64,000 nucleotides of DNA, from the NCBI GenBank assembly GCA_015178975.1, contig WHVD01000040.1:434001-498000 (forward strand), read 5' to 3'. A program made the position numbers and the translations under genes. A model generated the notes under the pieces. It ran no database searches. It saw only the letters and a program-made list of their open reading frames with translations, and was not told the DNA's origin. Position 1 is the first letter of the stretch; every line of letters starts with the position of its first letter. The DNA is from Hysterangium stoloniferum (lineage: Eukaryota; Basidiomycota; Agaricomycetes; Hysterangiales; Hysterangiaceae). Shown here in pieces: positions 1 through 11,968 of the stretch.

Positions 1-790
1 TTTCATTTAATTGACTTCCATTCCCATAATTTTAGTATATTTTCTGGTATTTATTTTAATTCTTCTGAAATTGTTTGTAATTTTTTTTAACACCCTAACA
101 TGGACTGACAGATGCGACAGATCCCTCACACATAATGTGCCAGGTGGGCATTTGGCAACACCTGTGCACCTCCACACACATGAATGGGCATGGCACATTA
201 TGTTCACGTGTGCGCATTCGTGAGATAATGCGCCCAGTCGCGTGACGTTTGTGAGATAATGCACCCGGTCACGTGTTGTGAGTGAGGCAGCGTGTCACAC
301 AACTGAGCGCATTATGTCACGAAGCTCATGAATGGTGCATTGCACATGGCACAATGTGTTTGTGTGTATGTGTTTGTGAACATGTCCTGTCACATGACGC
401 GAGTGAGGTAACGTGCCCTGTCGTGTGACATGAGTGAGGTGGTGCATAAGTGCATGTCTGGCACCTGTGGACCACCACACGTGCACGAATGGGTGCTGGC
501 ATGTTGTGTGCACATTTGTGATGTAATGTGCATGAATGGTGTGTCACGCACATGACAGCAATGCACATGTAACTGGTGTGCCATTGTGGGCATGGGAAAG
601 CTAAGGCTTGCTTTGCTCGCAAATACACACTGTGGGAAACAGGCTGCTCACTTTGCTTGCAGATGCAGACCATGGGAAAACTAAGGCTCACTTCACTCAC
701 AGATCAGACTGTGGGAACATACTGCTCACTTTGCTTGCAGGTGCTTCTATTTTATGACTCAGCAATGACACCCACAGACCCACTGATGTG
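1..790. repeat. GTG/CAC-rich degenerate simple sequence, no gene seen
   Basis: The stretch is dominated by alternating GTG/CAC words. A unit beginning GTGAGATAATGC is repeated imperfectly near 221 and 251, each followed by a CACGTG-like block. A second imperfect repeat, built on CTCACTTTGCTTGCAG, occurs about 600-745. Short open frames exist on both strands but share no recognisable family feature, so I read none as a gene. Confidence 0.5.
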
Positions 791-958
791 AATTAACGTA
801 TATGACAAGCTTAGGAACCCTTGCTATGCTGCAGGGCAGTTGCTTCGCAACCGGCCCCACAACTTCGCTGCGGGCTCCAGCTTGTTGGGGGGCAAAGTCC
901 CCCAAACCCCTCCACATCAACAACTTTTAAGTATTTCTGAGGCTCATTGTTAGACAAT
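791..958. other. Spacer with G/C hairpin
   Basis: No coding feature is visible. At about 878-907 the sequence TTGGGGGGCAAAGTCCCCCA can fold into a short G/C hairpin next to a cytosine-rich run. It may be the edge of an unidentified repeat. Confidence 0.3.
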
Positions 959-1358
959 GGAAAGTGTTCAGAGAACGGAAAGTGTTCAGAGAATGGAAAG
1001 TGTTCAGAGAAAGGAAAGTGTTCAGAGAATGGAAAGTGTTCAGAGAAAGGAAAGTGTTCAGAGAATGGAAAGTGTTCAGAGAAAGGAAAGTGTTCAGAGA
1101 ATGGAAAGTGTTCAGAGAAAGGAAAGTGTTCAGAGAATGGAAAGTGTTCAGAGAATGGAAAGTGTTCAGAGAATGGAAAGTGTTCAGAGAACGGAAAGTG
1201 TTCAGAGAACGGAAAGTGTTCAGAGAACGGAAAGTGTTCAGAGAACGGAAAGTGTTCAGAGAATGGAAAGTGTTCAGAGAATGGAAAGTGTTCTAAGAAC
1301 GGAAAGTGTTCTAAGAATGGAAAGTGTTCTAAGAACGGAAAGTGTTCTAAGAATGGAA
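959..1358. repeat. 18-bp minisatellite, about 22 copies
   Basis: The unit GGAAAGTGTTCAGAGAAT is repeated about 22 times with small changes (AAC or AAA at the end; the last four units read TCTAAGAA). Because 18 is a multiple of three, each frame encodes a fixed six-residue repeat (NGKCSE, ESVQRM or KVFREW), which explains the long open frames. I treat it as a tandem repeat, not a gene. Confidence 0.95.
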
Positions 1359-1395
1359 AACACTACAAAAGGAAACATTGGTCACAAATGGAAGC

Positions 1396-1890
1396 CACAG
1401 CCACAAAAGGAGCCAAAGGTTACAAAAGGAGACAAAGGTTACAAAAGGAAACAGTGGTTATAAAAGGAGACAAAGGTTACAAAAGGAAACAATGGTTATA
1501 AAAGGAGACAAAGGTTACAAAAGGAAACAATGGTTACAAAAGGAGACAAAGGTTACAAAAGGAAACAATGGTTATAAAAGGAGACAAAGGTTACAAAAGG
1601 AAACAACAGTTACAAAAGGAGACAAAGGTTACAAAAGGAAACAACAGTTACACAGGAAACAATGGTTACAAAAGGAGACAAAGGTTACAAAAGGAGACAA
1701 AGGTTACAAAGGAAACCATGGTTACAAAGGAGACAATGGTTACAAAGGAGACAATGGTTACAAAGGAGACAACGGTTACACAGGAAACAATGGTTACAAA
1801 AGGAATCAACAGTTACAAAAGGAAACAACGGTTACAAAAGGAAACAACAGTTACAAAAGAACAAACAGTTCCAATGGAAGTAATTACTAT
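1396..1890. repeat. 19/18-bp minisatellite, about 26 units
   Basis: A second tandem array begins directly after the first. The unit alternates GGTTACAAAAGGAGACAAA and GGTTACAAAAGGAAACAAT (19 bp). Near 1690-1780 a shorter 18-bp form lacks one A. The 19-bp period rotates the reading frame, so long open frames on the plus strand are a by-product. Confidence 0.93.
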
Positions 1891-1954
1891 GCTCACCTGA
1901 TTTATTTATTTTGATTTAATATATTTCATTTTGATTTACTGTATTTTATTTTGA

Positions 1955-3906
<1,952 letters not shown>

Positions 3907-4089
3907 CCTGAGGATTTAATTGGTGAGGTTAAAGCATTTAGAGATGATTTTTTGGTTTTGTTGAAGAAATTGGTCGAAAGCAGGGATTTTAGTGAAGAGA
4001 CTGATATCAATGTTAATAGTGGGAGATTTAGAGGGGCATGGTTTGATAAGATGGTGGAATTGAGAGAAGAGGGAATTGAAGATTTATAG
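3907..4089 (+). pseudogene. 3' end of antisense gypsy gene (lies in the inverted block)
   Basis: A plus-strand frame reads PEDLIGEVKAFRDDF and ends ELREEGIEDL before a TAG at 4089. It lies 118 bp from the end of the integrase/chromodomain frame on the opposite strand, converging with it. This is the same relative position as the antisense gene at 53361-54487. It begins exactly at the inversion breakpoint, and its missing upstream part is found on the minus strand at 6069-6722. The relation to the other copies rests on position and acidic character, not on clear residue identity. Confidence 0.55.
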
Positions 4090-4207
4090 ATACATACTTG
4101 AAATTTTGATTTAATTGATGTTTTTGATGTTTTTGATTATTTTTTCAAATTTTGTCAAATAAATGTTGAAATAAGTGTTGAAAGATAGTTTTGCTAAATT
4201 TTCAATG

Positions 4208-6068
4208 TCATGGAAGATTTGGATATTTTTGATGAAATTCTTTGATAAGGTCGAAAGCATGTTTGAGATCTTGAGATCCTAACCACAAAGTTTCTTTGTC
4301 TGTTCCTTCATACCCTAACCAAGCAACTAAATATCATAACAAGTCTTTATATCTTTTATTGAATTTTGAATCCAAAATTTCTCAAATTTCATATTCAGGT
4401 TCTTCTTCAACATAAATTGGTGGTGAAGGTGGTTGTTTTCGATTTGGGAAAGTATTGGGATAAAACAGTTCTAACATTGAAACATGAAAGATGGGGTGGA
4501 ATTCCTTTGAGATAATTGGGAAGTTTTAATGTATAAAAATGAGATCCTGGTCAAGCAATGATTTTGAATGGGCCTAATAATTTTTCCAATAATTTTTTCG
4601 ATGGTCAAGTCATTTGAATAAAGTCAGATTGTACAAAGACTTGAGAATGGATCGGGAAATCGAATGACTCTTTTCGATGTATGTCGAAATATTTTTGATA
4701 ACGTATTTGTGCTTTCTGGATATTTGATTTGAGATGTTTATGTAGAGCTTTGAGATCTGTCGTATAATCATGAGCTAGAGCAGAAGCTAGATCTTTTTCA
4801 GGGTGAATTTCTAACAATGGATGATAACCTTTATTAGCAAAAAATGGTGTTTCACCAGTTGTTTCGGAAGGTGCATTGTTATAAGTGAATTCGGCTAAAG
4901 GGAGTAATTCAGCCCAATTGTCTTGTTGATAATTGGAATATATTCATAAATATTGTTCAAGGGTTTGATTGACTTGTTTGGTTTGTCCATCACCTTCAGG
5001 ATACCATCCTGAAGTGAAATGTAATTTCATGTCAAGTGCTGTTCTGAGAGATTGAAAGAAATGTGACACAAATTCAGATCCTCAATTGGAAGTTACATGA
5101 CTTGGAACTCCATGTTTTGAAAAGACATGTAATATGAAAAGTCTAGTGAGTTCGGGAGTGTTGATTGTAGTATAAGTTGGAATAAATATTGCTTGTTTTG
5201 AAAGTTGATGGATGATTACAAGTATTGAGTCATAACCATTTGAAGTTGGTAATTGTTCAATAAAGTCCATCAAGATTGAATGCCATGGTCAAAGAGGGAT
5301 CGGAAGTTGCTTAAGTAATCCAATGGGTTGATGTCATGGAGTTTTTGATTTTGTACATATTACACATGATTGAATAAAATCTTGAATATCTTGTTGGAGT
5401 TGTGGCCAAAAGAAATCTCGATATATTGTTTGATACGTTTTTGTTTGACCAAAATGACCTGCAGTAATATGATTGTGTCTTGATTGAAGGATTCAAAGTT
5501 GAATATTTTGATGGTTGGGAACATAAATTCTGTTTCGGAAACATAAAAAGTCTTGTTTGTTCTATTGCCAATCTTCTTCAGTATTGTCAGAAATCTGTTG
5601 AATTTTGTTGAGAGTAAATTGATCTTCTTTTTGAGCTTTGAATATATCTTTCAATAGTTGATCTGTATCCATAATAAGAGTAGCTTTTCTCGCTATTGGA
5701 AGATAATATGTTGCATGTAAGGAAGCTTTGATTTGTTCATTTGTAAATACTGGTTGAAGAATAGTCAGATTCTTTTTCAATTAGTTGGGTTCATTCGGAT
5801 AGATGTCATTTCTTCTTGAAAGAACATCTGTTTTCAAATTTAGTTTTCCCGGTTGAAATTGAATAATTAAATTGAAAGTCAATAAATATTCTGCCCATCA
5901 AGCTTGTTGTCAAGACAAAATTCAAGTTGCCGCAAAATATTCGAGATTCTTGTGATCCATTCAAAACTTCAATTGGTCCTTTTGTTCCTTTGAAATAATG
6001 TCACCAAATTTTGAAAGATTCGAATATTGCCAATAATTCTTTGTTGTAAGTGTCATAATTGATTTCAG
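4208..6068 (-). pseudogene. Ty3/gypsy RNase H-integrase-chromodomain, inverted, family D
   Basis: Read on the minus strand, the fragment starts in RNase H (NYDTYNKELLAIFESFK, about 6060-6010). It continues through integrase (MDFIEQLPTSNGYDSILV near 5270; PEGDGQTKQVNQTLEQYL near 4950) and ends in a chromodomain (LGYEGTDKETLWLG near 4310-4275, stop at 4208). Frameshifts and stops are frequent. The second catalytic Asp of integrase is replaced: the codons read TCC AAT TGA where the family has Ser-Asp-Arg. With 3907-4089 it forms a block of about 2.16 kb, inverted relative to both neighbours. Confidence 0.85.
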
Positions 6069-6722
6069 AATTGTTTTCTCTATTTCCGACATTTTTTTGC
6101 TCATTGATTTCATTTCATTTTCCAAGTGGTTATCTGATTGATTCTCTGACCTTCTTGACCATCTTGAAAAGTTTGACAATCTCGACATGACATTGCAACA
6201 GATATTCTTCCTTTGCCCAAGTTTGCAAATTCCAGGACTGCCATTTTCGACCTCATTGACTGATTCTTCAATTACATTTTGACTTTTGTTTTGACTTTGA
6301 TGCAGTGTTCCAGTGGCCTATTTATAGTCCAATAACAGGCTCGATGCAATCGATTGCAACAATCACAATTTGATGAAGCATTTGTTTTCTTGCATACAAA
6401 ATTTGTATTAAAACACATTGTACAACTGAAAAACAAATTATCAAAAATTGAAGAAAATTTGACAAATTGAAAACTTATGAATTTTCTGATTTCACTTCAA
6501 ATTCCCATTGTGTCTTGATTCCTTTATGATTTGCCTTATTGAACGGTTCTTTGCAATCCACTAAATGCTTTTTGGGAATTTCTTCTAAAAAATAAATAAT
6601 TAACTAATTTTAAGAAATCCCAGAAATTGACTTACCAACTGCATTGACAAGGATATCTCTATCTTCAAAACCCAAGAATTCGGATTCTGATTCAAAATCA
6701 TTGCCTTCTATGCCAGACATTG
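6069..6722 (-). pseudogene. 5' part of antisense gypsy gene with Zn2Cys6-like cluster, family D
   Basis: On the minus strand an ATG at 6722 opens an acidic exon (MSGIEGNDFESESEFLGF). A GT-AG intron of about 56 nt follows (GTAAGT...TTTTTAG), then a second exon with KKHLVDCKEPFNKANHKG. After another candidate intron a third open stretch (about 6417-6264) carries six cysteines spaced C-X2-C-X6-C-X8-C-X2-C-X6-C, the spacing of the fungal Zn(II)2Cys6 cluster. A basic, glutamate-rich tail (about 6250-6069) runs into the inversion breakpoint. The gene sits directly inside the 3' LTR of the element, antisense to pol. The splice sites after exon 2 are unresolved. Function is unknown; DNA binding is an inference. 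Confidence 0.6.
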
Positions 6723-6786
6723 ATTGATTCAAAACGAAAATAGACAATGAAAACTTTTTAAACTCCGACCTCATGGGCTCAGTCAC
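6723..6786. other. Untranslated spacer between antisense gene and PPT
   Basis: Short AT-rich leader in front of the antisense ATG. No other feature is seen. Confidence 0.3.
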
Positions 6787-6799
6787 AAAGGGAGGATAC
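6787..6799 (+). other. Polypurine tract of family D element
   Basis: The purine run AAAGGGAGGATAC lies immediately before the TGTCACAACC start of the LTR. This is the expected position for plus-strand priming of a plus-oriented gypsy element. Confidence 0.6.
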
Positions 6800-7086
6800 T
6801 GTCACAACCGTCACAAGTCACAACATTGTCACAAATATTCAAAGGTAATATTCAACAACTCTTCAACTTATTGAATTTGACTTGATAAACCTGAACATTA
6901 TTTGACAACATCAAATCTCTTTCGACATCACAAATGATTTCACTATTAGATCATAATATAGTCATAATGATATGAAGAAAAGCATAAAAGGGCTACAAAA
7001 GAAGCCAGGGAAGTCAGTTGAAATATCTGTAAATTAGACATATTAATAATCTAACTTGTCATAAGTTCTTTGACAACACTTCCATG

Positions 7087-9251
7087 TGTGAAGAGTGGTG
7101 GAAGTTCTAGCCGTTCTATATATGAAGAATATCGACTGTTTAGGTATGACATGATGATGTATTGACTGTCTAGTTCTATACGGCTGAAAGGATTAGCTAT
7201 CTTAAGTAGAATAGATAGCTAAGATGACTGAAAGAGAATTGACTTTGAAGTATAATTCTGAGCGACTGCTCTAATGATTAAGGAAATAATAAGAGAGTTG
7301 AGCAAAGCAGAGAAGTGCAGATGTAGTCTGTGCGGATTGAGATAACAGATTGAGTTTCGACTAGTATGGTTCAAAATGGTGGTTGTAATGTATTAGCCTT
7401 ATTTTAATATTATTTTCTGGAAAAAGGAGTCCAATGCTCTATCAAAGTGTGCAAATACTCAATTCACTACAAGGTAAAATAATTTAAGTATTTGATATTA
7501 ATCAGTGGCAGCCTTAATAGACTTAGAACCCCTGAAGTCAAGAGTTTACTTGAATATATGCACCCTACTTCGCAAAGAAGGTTTTGAGAGCTGCTTGTGC
7601 AAGCTTGTTCTTTTTCTGTGATAACAACTACTAAAATAAGAATAACAATTTACTGATTCCAAAGCTAGATTTAACTTCAATGCTAGCTAGTTTATATATA
7701 TTTTATACTATTTATCAAACAGTAAAAATATTTATAAACAGGTCAAAAGATTAGATATAGAATAAAACACTATTTGGCTAATATATGCTTTATTTACACT
7801 AACCTACAAGGTCTACTGTGATACTAACTTATCAGGATCTTAATGTAGTCTTAATGATTCTGCAAGAATATTCTCAGTATTTAACTATAAGCCAAACCAG
7901 GAGAAATTAGAATTATATTCTAATTTCAAACAATAAAACAACAATTTATTTATTACTTGGTTGATAGCCAACAACTCTAACCGAGGTGGCAACAGATTCC
8001 AACAACTTAAATAGAAGTTAGAAAAAGTAATAAAGCCAGCTACTCAATTAAGAGGTGGCAAGGGGGAACAAAAGTCAACAACTCAGATTGAGGTGACAGG
8101 GGGAACAAAGATCAGTCAACAACTCAGATTGAGGTGACAAGGGATCTTATTGGGCCAACAACTCTGATAGAGGTGGCAAGGGTTTCCAACAGCTCTGATA
8201 GAGGTGGAATTAGATGTCCAACTGCCCAGATTAGCCTGCTTGCTGCAGTGACACACAGATGTGGTGTAAATAAATTGATAAAATTGGTTGATTCATGGCT
8301 GGAGCAGAGCTCCTTATATACACTGAGATCTGAGACATTTAGAGACATATTAAACTTTATTTCTATCCTAGTTTAGCTATTTTACTTGGAATGTTTTAGA
8401 CATTTCCGCCATTCTCTACTGTAGCATATATGATGACATAATATATGACATAATATTCCCAGATGACATAATATATGACTTAATATTCCCAAATGACATA
8501 ATGTATGACATAATATTCCCGCGCTAGTGTGCGTGTGACACCTGTCGCGCCTTGTGACTGTCGCACGCCTTTTGTGACTGTCGCGCGCCCTTGTGACTGT
8601 CACTCGTTGTGACGACGGTCACTTATTGTGACGACCGGTCACTCGTTGTGACGACCGGTCACTTATTGTGACGACTATTCCCACGCGTTGTGTAATAAGC
8701 GCCAGGTGGCCGGTTTGAAGATATATAGTTAAAAAAGAATAAAAAGTAGAAATTTCGTAGCTCCCTCAATTTATAAGATAAAAATGCAAAATAAATTGCA
8801 TAAATTCAATATAAATTAAGAGAATATTGTACAACTTCTATAATCGCGATATAAGTACATTTAGAAGCCTTTGTTAAGAATTCATTTTTGGGGAAATTGT
8901 GAAAAATGGAAAAACCTTTAAAAATACATAACAGTGGTTGTGCTGATAGTTAAAGGCTGTCTCTGATGGTCGAGACAATACCCCAATCACAACTTGCAGG
9001 ACACTAAGTGGGTGTCTGGGCAAGTCGTGGTTACAGGGTAAAAAGTGTCTGAGTTCTAACTATAGGCATTAGAGTACATAGATCTGGTGCATATGCACCC
9101 ACAAGAGTCTATGTACTGAATGCATAGGTTGTCAAACTAAATATATGTGTACATATAATAAGATAGAGAGAAAAATAGAAATAATAATGGAAATATAGTG
9201 TGGGCTCGTCTGGACTATATTTTGGAGTAATATTTCGCAGTACCTCTCACA
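7087..9251 (+). mobile_element. Solo LTR, family C (contains LTR L)
   Basis: Termini are TGTGAAGAGTGG and CCTCTCACA. The flanks are CCATG and CTGTG; both can derive from CCGTG by one CpG transition on opposite strands. Internal sequence matches the inverted copy at 9818-11185 over its whole length apart from the insert at 7384-8933. The strand is relative only. Confidence 0.82.
7384..8933 (+). mobile_element. Large LTR-like element L, 1.55 kb (TSD GTGGT)
   Basis: The element starts TGTAATGTATTAG, ends AATACATAACA and is flanked by GTGGT (7379-7383 and 8934-8938). TG...CA ends with a 5-bp duplication fit a solo LTR. No coding frame is seen. Inside are several imperfect units of AACTC(T/A)GAT(T/A)GAGGTGRCAAG (about 7970-8205), a TATA-like TTATATACAC (about 8313) and a short array built on GTGACGACCGGTCAC (about 8605-8680). 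No internal copy of the ends was found, so a two-LTR element is unlikely. Confidence 0.7.
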
Positions 9252-9817
9252 CTGTGAGTCCTCACGACTGTTAATAGCCTCTTACTTCATTGACAGGGCG
9301 AATATATACTTCATCAAATGAGGCTTTGAGTTTGATCAATAGAATATTATTCAACTTTATTGAAGAATAATTGATTCGTGACAGCACAGATTGTTATCCA
9401 TTCAGCATTGCTTTTCTTATGGTAGGAGCTTGCTGTCAGAGCTGAGTTTGCCAGTAAGGTCGGGTTTGTCCTTGTCTTGAGACTTACTCGACTGTTTTCC
9501 TTTGCCCTTTTTGTCATTGGAACCCTTGTTGTCAGACTTCTTATTGGAGTTCAAGTTGCCAGTATTGTTGGTGTTTTGATTTCCAGACTTGTTGGCATTC
9601 TTGTCATCCAATGATTTTTTGTCTGATGGATTTTTGTGACTGATTTCTGAGCATCGTTACCAGTATTGGGCATCCACATTTTGGGCCTTTAGATGCATGA
9701 GTGGGAGAGTCTCTGGCTTACTGGTTTCCCCTTTGGAAACTTCATCTTTGAGATGTGATGGAAGGCCAGAGTAGAACTGGTAACAGAGGGCCAAATCACC
9801 CCAGTCACAATGCACGG

Positions 9818-11185
9818 TGTGAGAGGTATGGCAAAATATACTCCGGAAATATAGTCTGGACGAGCTCATACTATATTTCCATTATTTTTTCTATTTTTTC
9901 TCTATTTTATTATACGCATATAATTAGTTCGACGACCTATGCATTCGGTACATTGACTCTTGTGGGCACATACACACCAGACTTACATATGTATTCTAGC
10001 GCTGGTAGTTAGAACTCAGACACTTTTTACCCCGCAACCACGACTTACCCAGACTGTTACGACCGTGTCGCAACCCTATCGGTCCCAAGGTTATCGCCAC
10101 CTATCAATGTTTCAAGTCACCATCTCGGAAACCATTGGCCCCGAAGCTGACGTATGTTTTCGTGAAGATCAAACTCCGTTTACGCCCACGTCAAAATAAC
10201 TCGTATTGTCTGGTCAAACTTTGATACGTCCCCTTTTATTATGTTGATCCGTTCAATCTTATGTTTCACATATGTCTATCTATATTTGTAGTCCTTGAAC
10301 TATTTCCTTTTATCGTAATCCCGCTCTCGGTTATCATCGGCCTCCGAACTAATCATAAACCTCCCGTTCCTAGTCAAGCTTATTGTTAATACCGTTTTCC
10401 GCCCTTCTCCCCATTAGTATTTTCTAGATGCCTGTTACTTGTATATGAACCCACTGTAGTTGTAGTTACTAGGCAATCAGAATATCGACTCAGAATACCC
10501 TCATACGTCTGTAACAGTCTCATACTAAGAATCCCCCATCCACCTTTGCGTGCGCTCGCCCACTTCCGGCCCTGACCCCCTTGGCCCGACGCTCGACTTG
10601 TCCTTTGGTTCCGATCGGTATCTCGCTGAGAGGAGCTCTTTAGGATTAGTCTTCGCCCGCCCGAAATTTAAGGACACCCTACGGATATTTGCGAGGGCGC
10701 AGCACATAAGCTGAAACCAAGTCCTTCCGATCGGTCCCTGTCGGCCACCGACATTTAGTCAGTTTTCAGTTCTTAACACAGACACCCAGTTAGTGTCCTG
10801 TAAGTTGTGATTGGGGTATCATCTCGACCGTCACAGACGGGCTTTAACTACTAGTGCAATCAGAGCTTCAAACTATACTAGTCAAAACTCAAACCATTAT
10901 CTCAATCCACGTGGACTACATCCACACTACTCTGTTATTTGACTCTCATTATTCTCTTCAACACTCGAGCAGTCATTCAGAATCGTACTTTACAGTCGAT
11001 TCTCCTTTATTTGTTTTAGCTCTCTATTCTACTTTAGATAGCTAATTCACTCGACTGTATTGAACTAAACAGTCAATATGTGTTCGGTCTGTATTAGACT
11101 TAGATATCAATACATCGTTGTGTCGTACCTAAACGGTCAATATTCTTTGTATATAGAATGGTTAGAACTTCCACCACTCTTCACA
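9818..11185 (-). mobile_element. Solo LTR, family C, inverted copy (contains LTR B)
   Basis: This is the second family C copy, in the opposite orientation to 7087-9251 and inserted in gag. Flanks are CACGG and CACAG, one CpG transition apart. A family B LTR sits inside at 10055-10778. With the first copy it makes a large imperfect inverted repeat around 9252-9817. Confidence 0.85.
10055..10778 (+). mobile_element. Solo LTR, family B (TSD CAGAC)
   Basis: The element runs TGTTACGACCG...GTTCTTAACA, 724 bp, with CAGAC at 10050-10054 and 10779-10783. The TATA-like region and the AAGCTGAAACCAAG motif (about 10708) are in the plus sense. It is the youngest layer of a B-in-C-in-gag nest. Confidence 0.95.
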
Positions 11186-11968
11186 CACAGCAAGGTTGTT
11201 GAACTGGACAATGTAGTTGGTAATGTGTTGGGTGTCTTTCATTTTGAGATTAGAAAGCACAGCCTTGCCATCACCAGTTTGGTCGTAGGGGCTGAAGTTT
11301 GTTTTGAGTTCCTCAACAAAAGTGTCCCAATCATGGAGCCAATCAGGATCATCAGAAGTGAGGCCAGAAAATATGGGTTCAGACCAGGCTGCTGTGGAAT
11401 CCTTGAGGTAAGAGAGTGCAAAATTTACCTTTTGGGCATCCGTTGCAAAGGCAGCTGGGTGGTCCTGAAGGTTGAATTGACATTGCATAAGAAATGTTGG
11501 GAATTTCTTTGGGTTTGAGCTGGTAAATGGTTCAGATTTATTGACTCAGGTTTGTCCAGGTTCCTTTTCCTTGGTATTTTTCTTTAAAAAAATGTTAAGA
11601 GATCCCAATGTACCTGAGAACGATTACCATGCTTTTTCAGGAGTGAAATCTGGCTTTTGTTTTGTGGACTTTGTAGAACCACTGGCTTGAGGTATAGACC
11701 GGTGGCTATCCTTGGGGTCAGGTCCAGGGGCTGACTGATTGTTAACCTCTTCAGGTGCTTCAGGTTCGACAGCTTCGGGTTCTTCCTCAGCATTGCCAGT
11801 AATTTCCATGAAGCGGGATTCTTCGGAGGGTTCTGGCTGGGGGTTTTCAGGGTAGCTCAGGCTGTGTACAGGAATGGAGATTGGAGGGTGGAAGATTCTG
11901 CTTGGCTTAACATCTTTCTTCCTCAGAGGTATGATTGATGGAAATGCAAGTGTGAAATCAGAATATAC

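Larger units (their letters stand above)
6800..9383 (+). mobile_element. 3' LTR of family D element (split by LTR C)
   Basis: The LTR starts TGTCACAACC and ends ATTCGTGACA, with a family C LTR inserted at 7087-9251; without the insert it is about 414 bp. A polypurine tract precedes it, so it is the 3' LTR of the pol remnant to its left. Its right end lies inside a minus-strand gag gene, cut just after the residues MDNNLC that lead into the zinc knuckle. The 5' LTR is not in the window. Confidence 0.75.
9384..11968 (-). pseudogene. Ty3/gypsy gag remnant (split by LTRs C and B)
   Basis: Read on the minus strand from 11968, the frame gives a Pro/Glu-rich leader (EITGNAEEEPEAVEPEAPEE). After a frameshift comes the capsid-like region (NFALSYLKDSTAAWSEPIFS near 11420; WDTFVEELKTNFSP near 11320; YIVQFNNLAV near 11210). 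A family C LTR then interrupts it. Beyond that, WGDLALCYQFYSGLPSHLKD (about 9800) and a Lys/Asn-rich C-terminus (about 9611-9417) follow. It stops at MDNNLC, where the family D LTR cuts off the zinc knuckle. The N-terminus is cut by LTR B at 11969. Gag would form the particle of the element; this copy is dead. Confidence 0.85.

Noticed and set aside
7-700. Minus- and plus-strand frames of 60-124 codons at the left end
   Set aside because: They fall in GTG/CAC-rich simple sequence and show His/Cys/Thr-rich composition without motifs.
959-1890. CRISPR array
   Set aside because: The repeats are direct tandem units without spacers, and the genome is eukaryotic.
947-1914. Repetitive proteins of 110-184 residues
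   Set aside because: Explained by 18-bp and 19-bp minisatellites; no start context, domain or conservation supports a gene.
9252-9817. A giant inverted-repeat transposon bounded by 7087-9251 and 9818-11185
   Set aside because: Each arm has its own near-matching 5-bp target duplication and the middle is LTR D end plus gag, so these are two separate solo LTRs.
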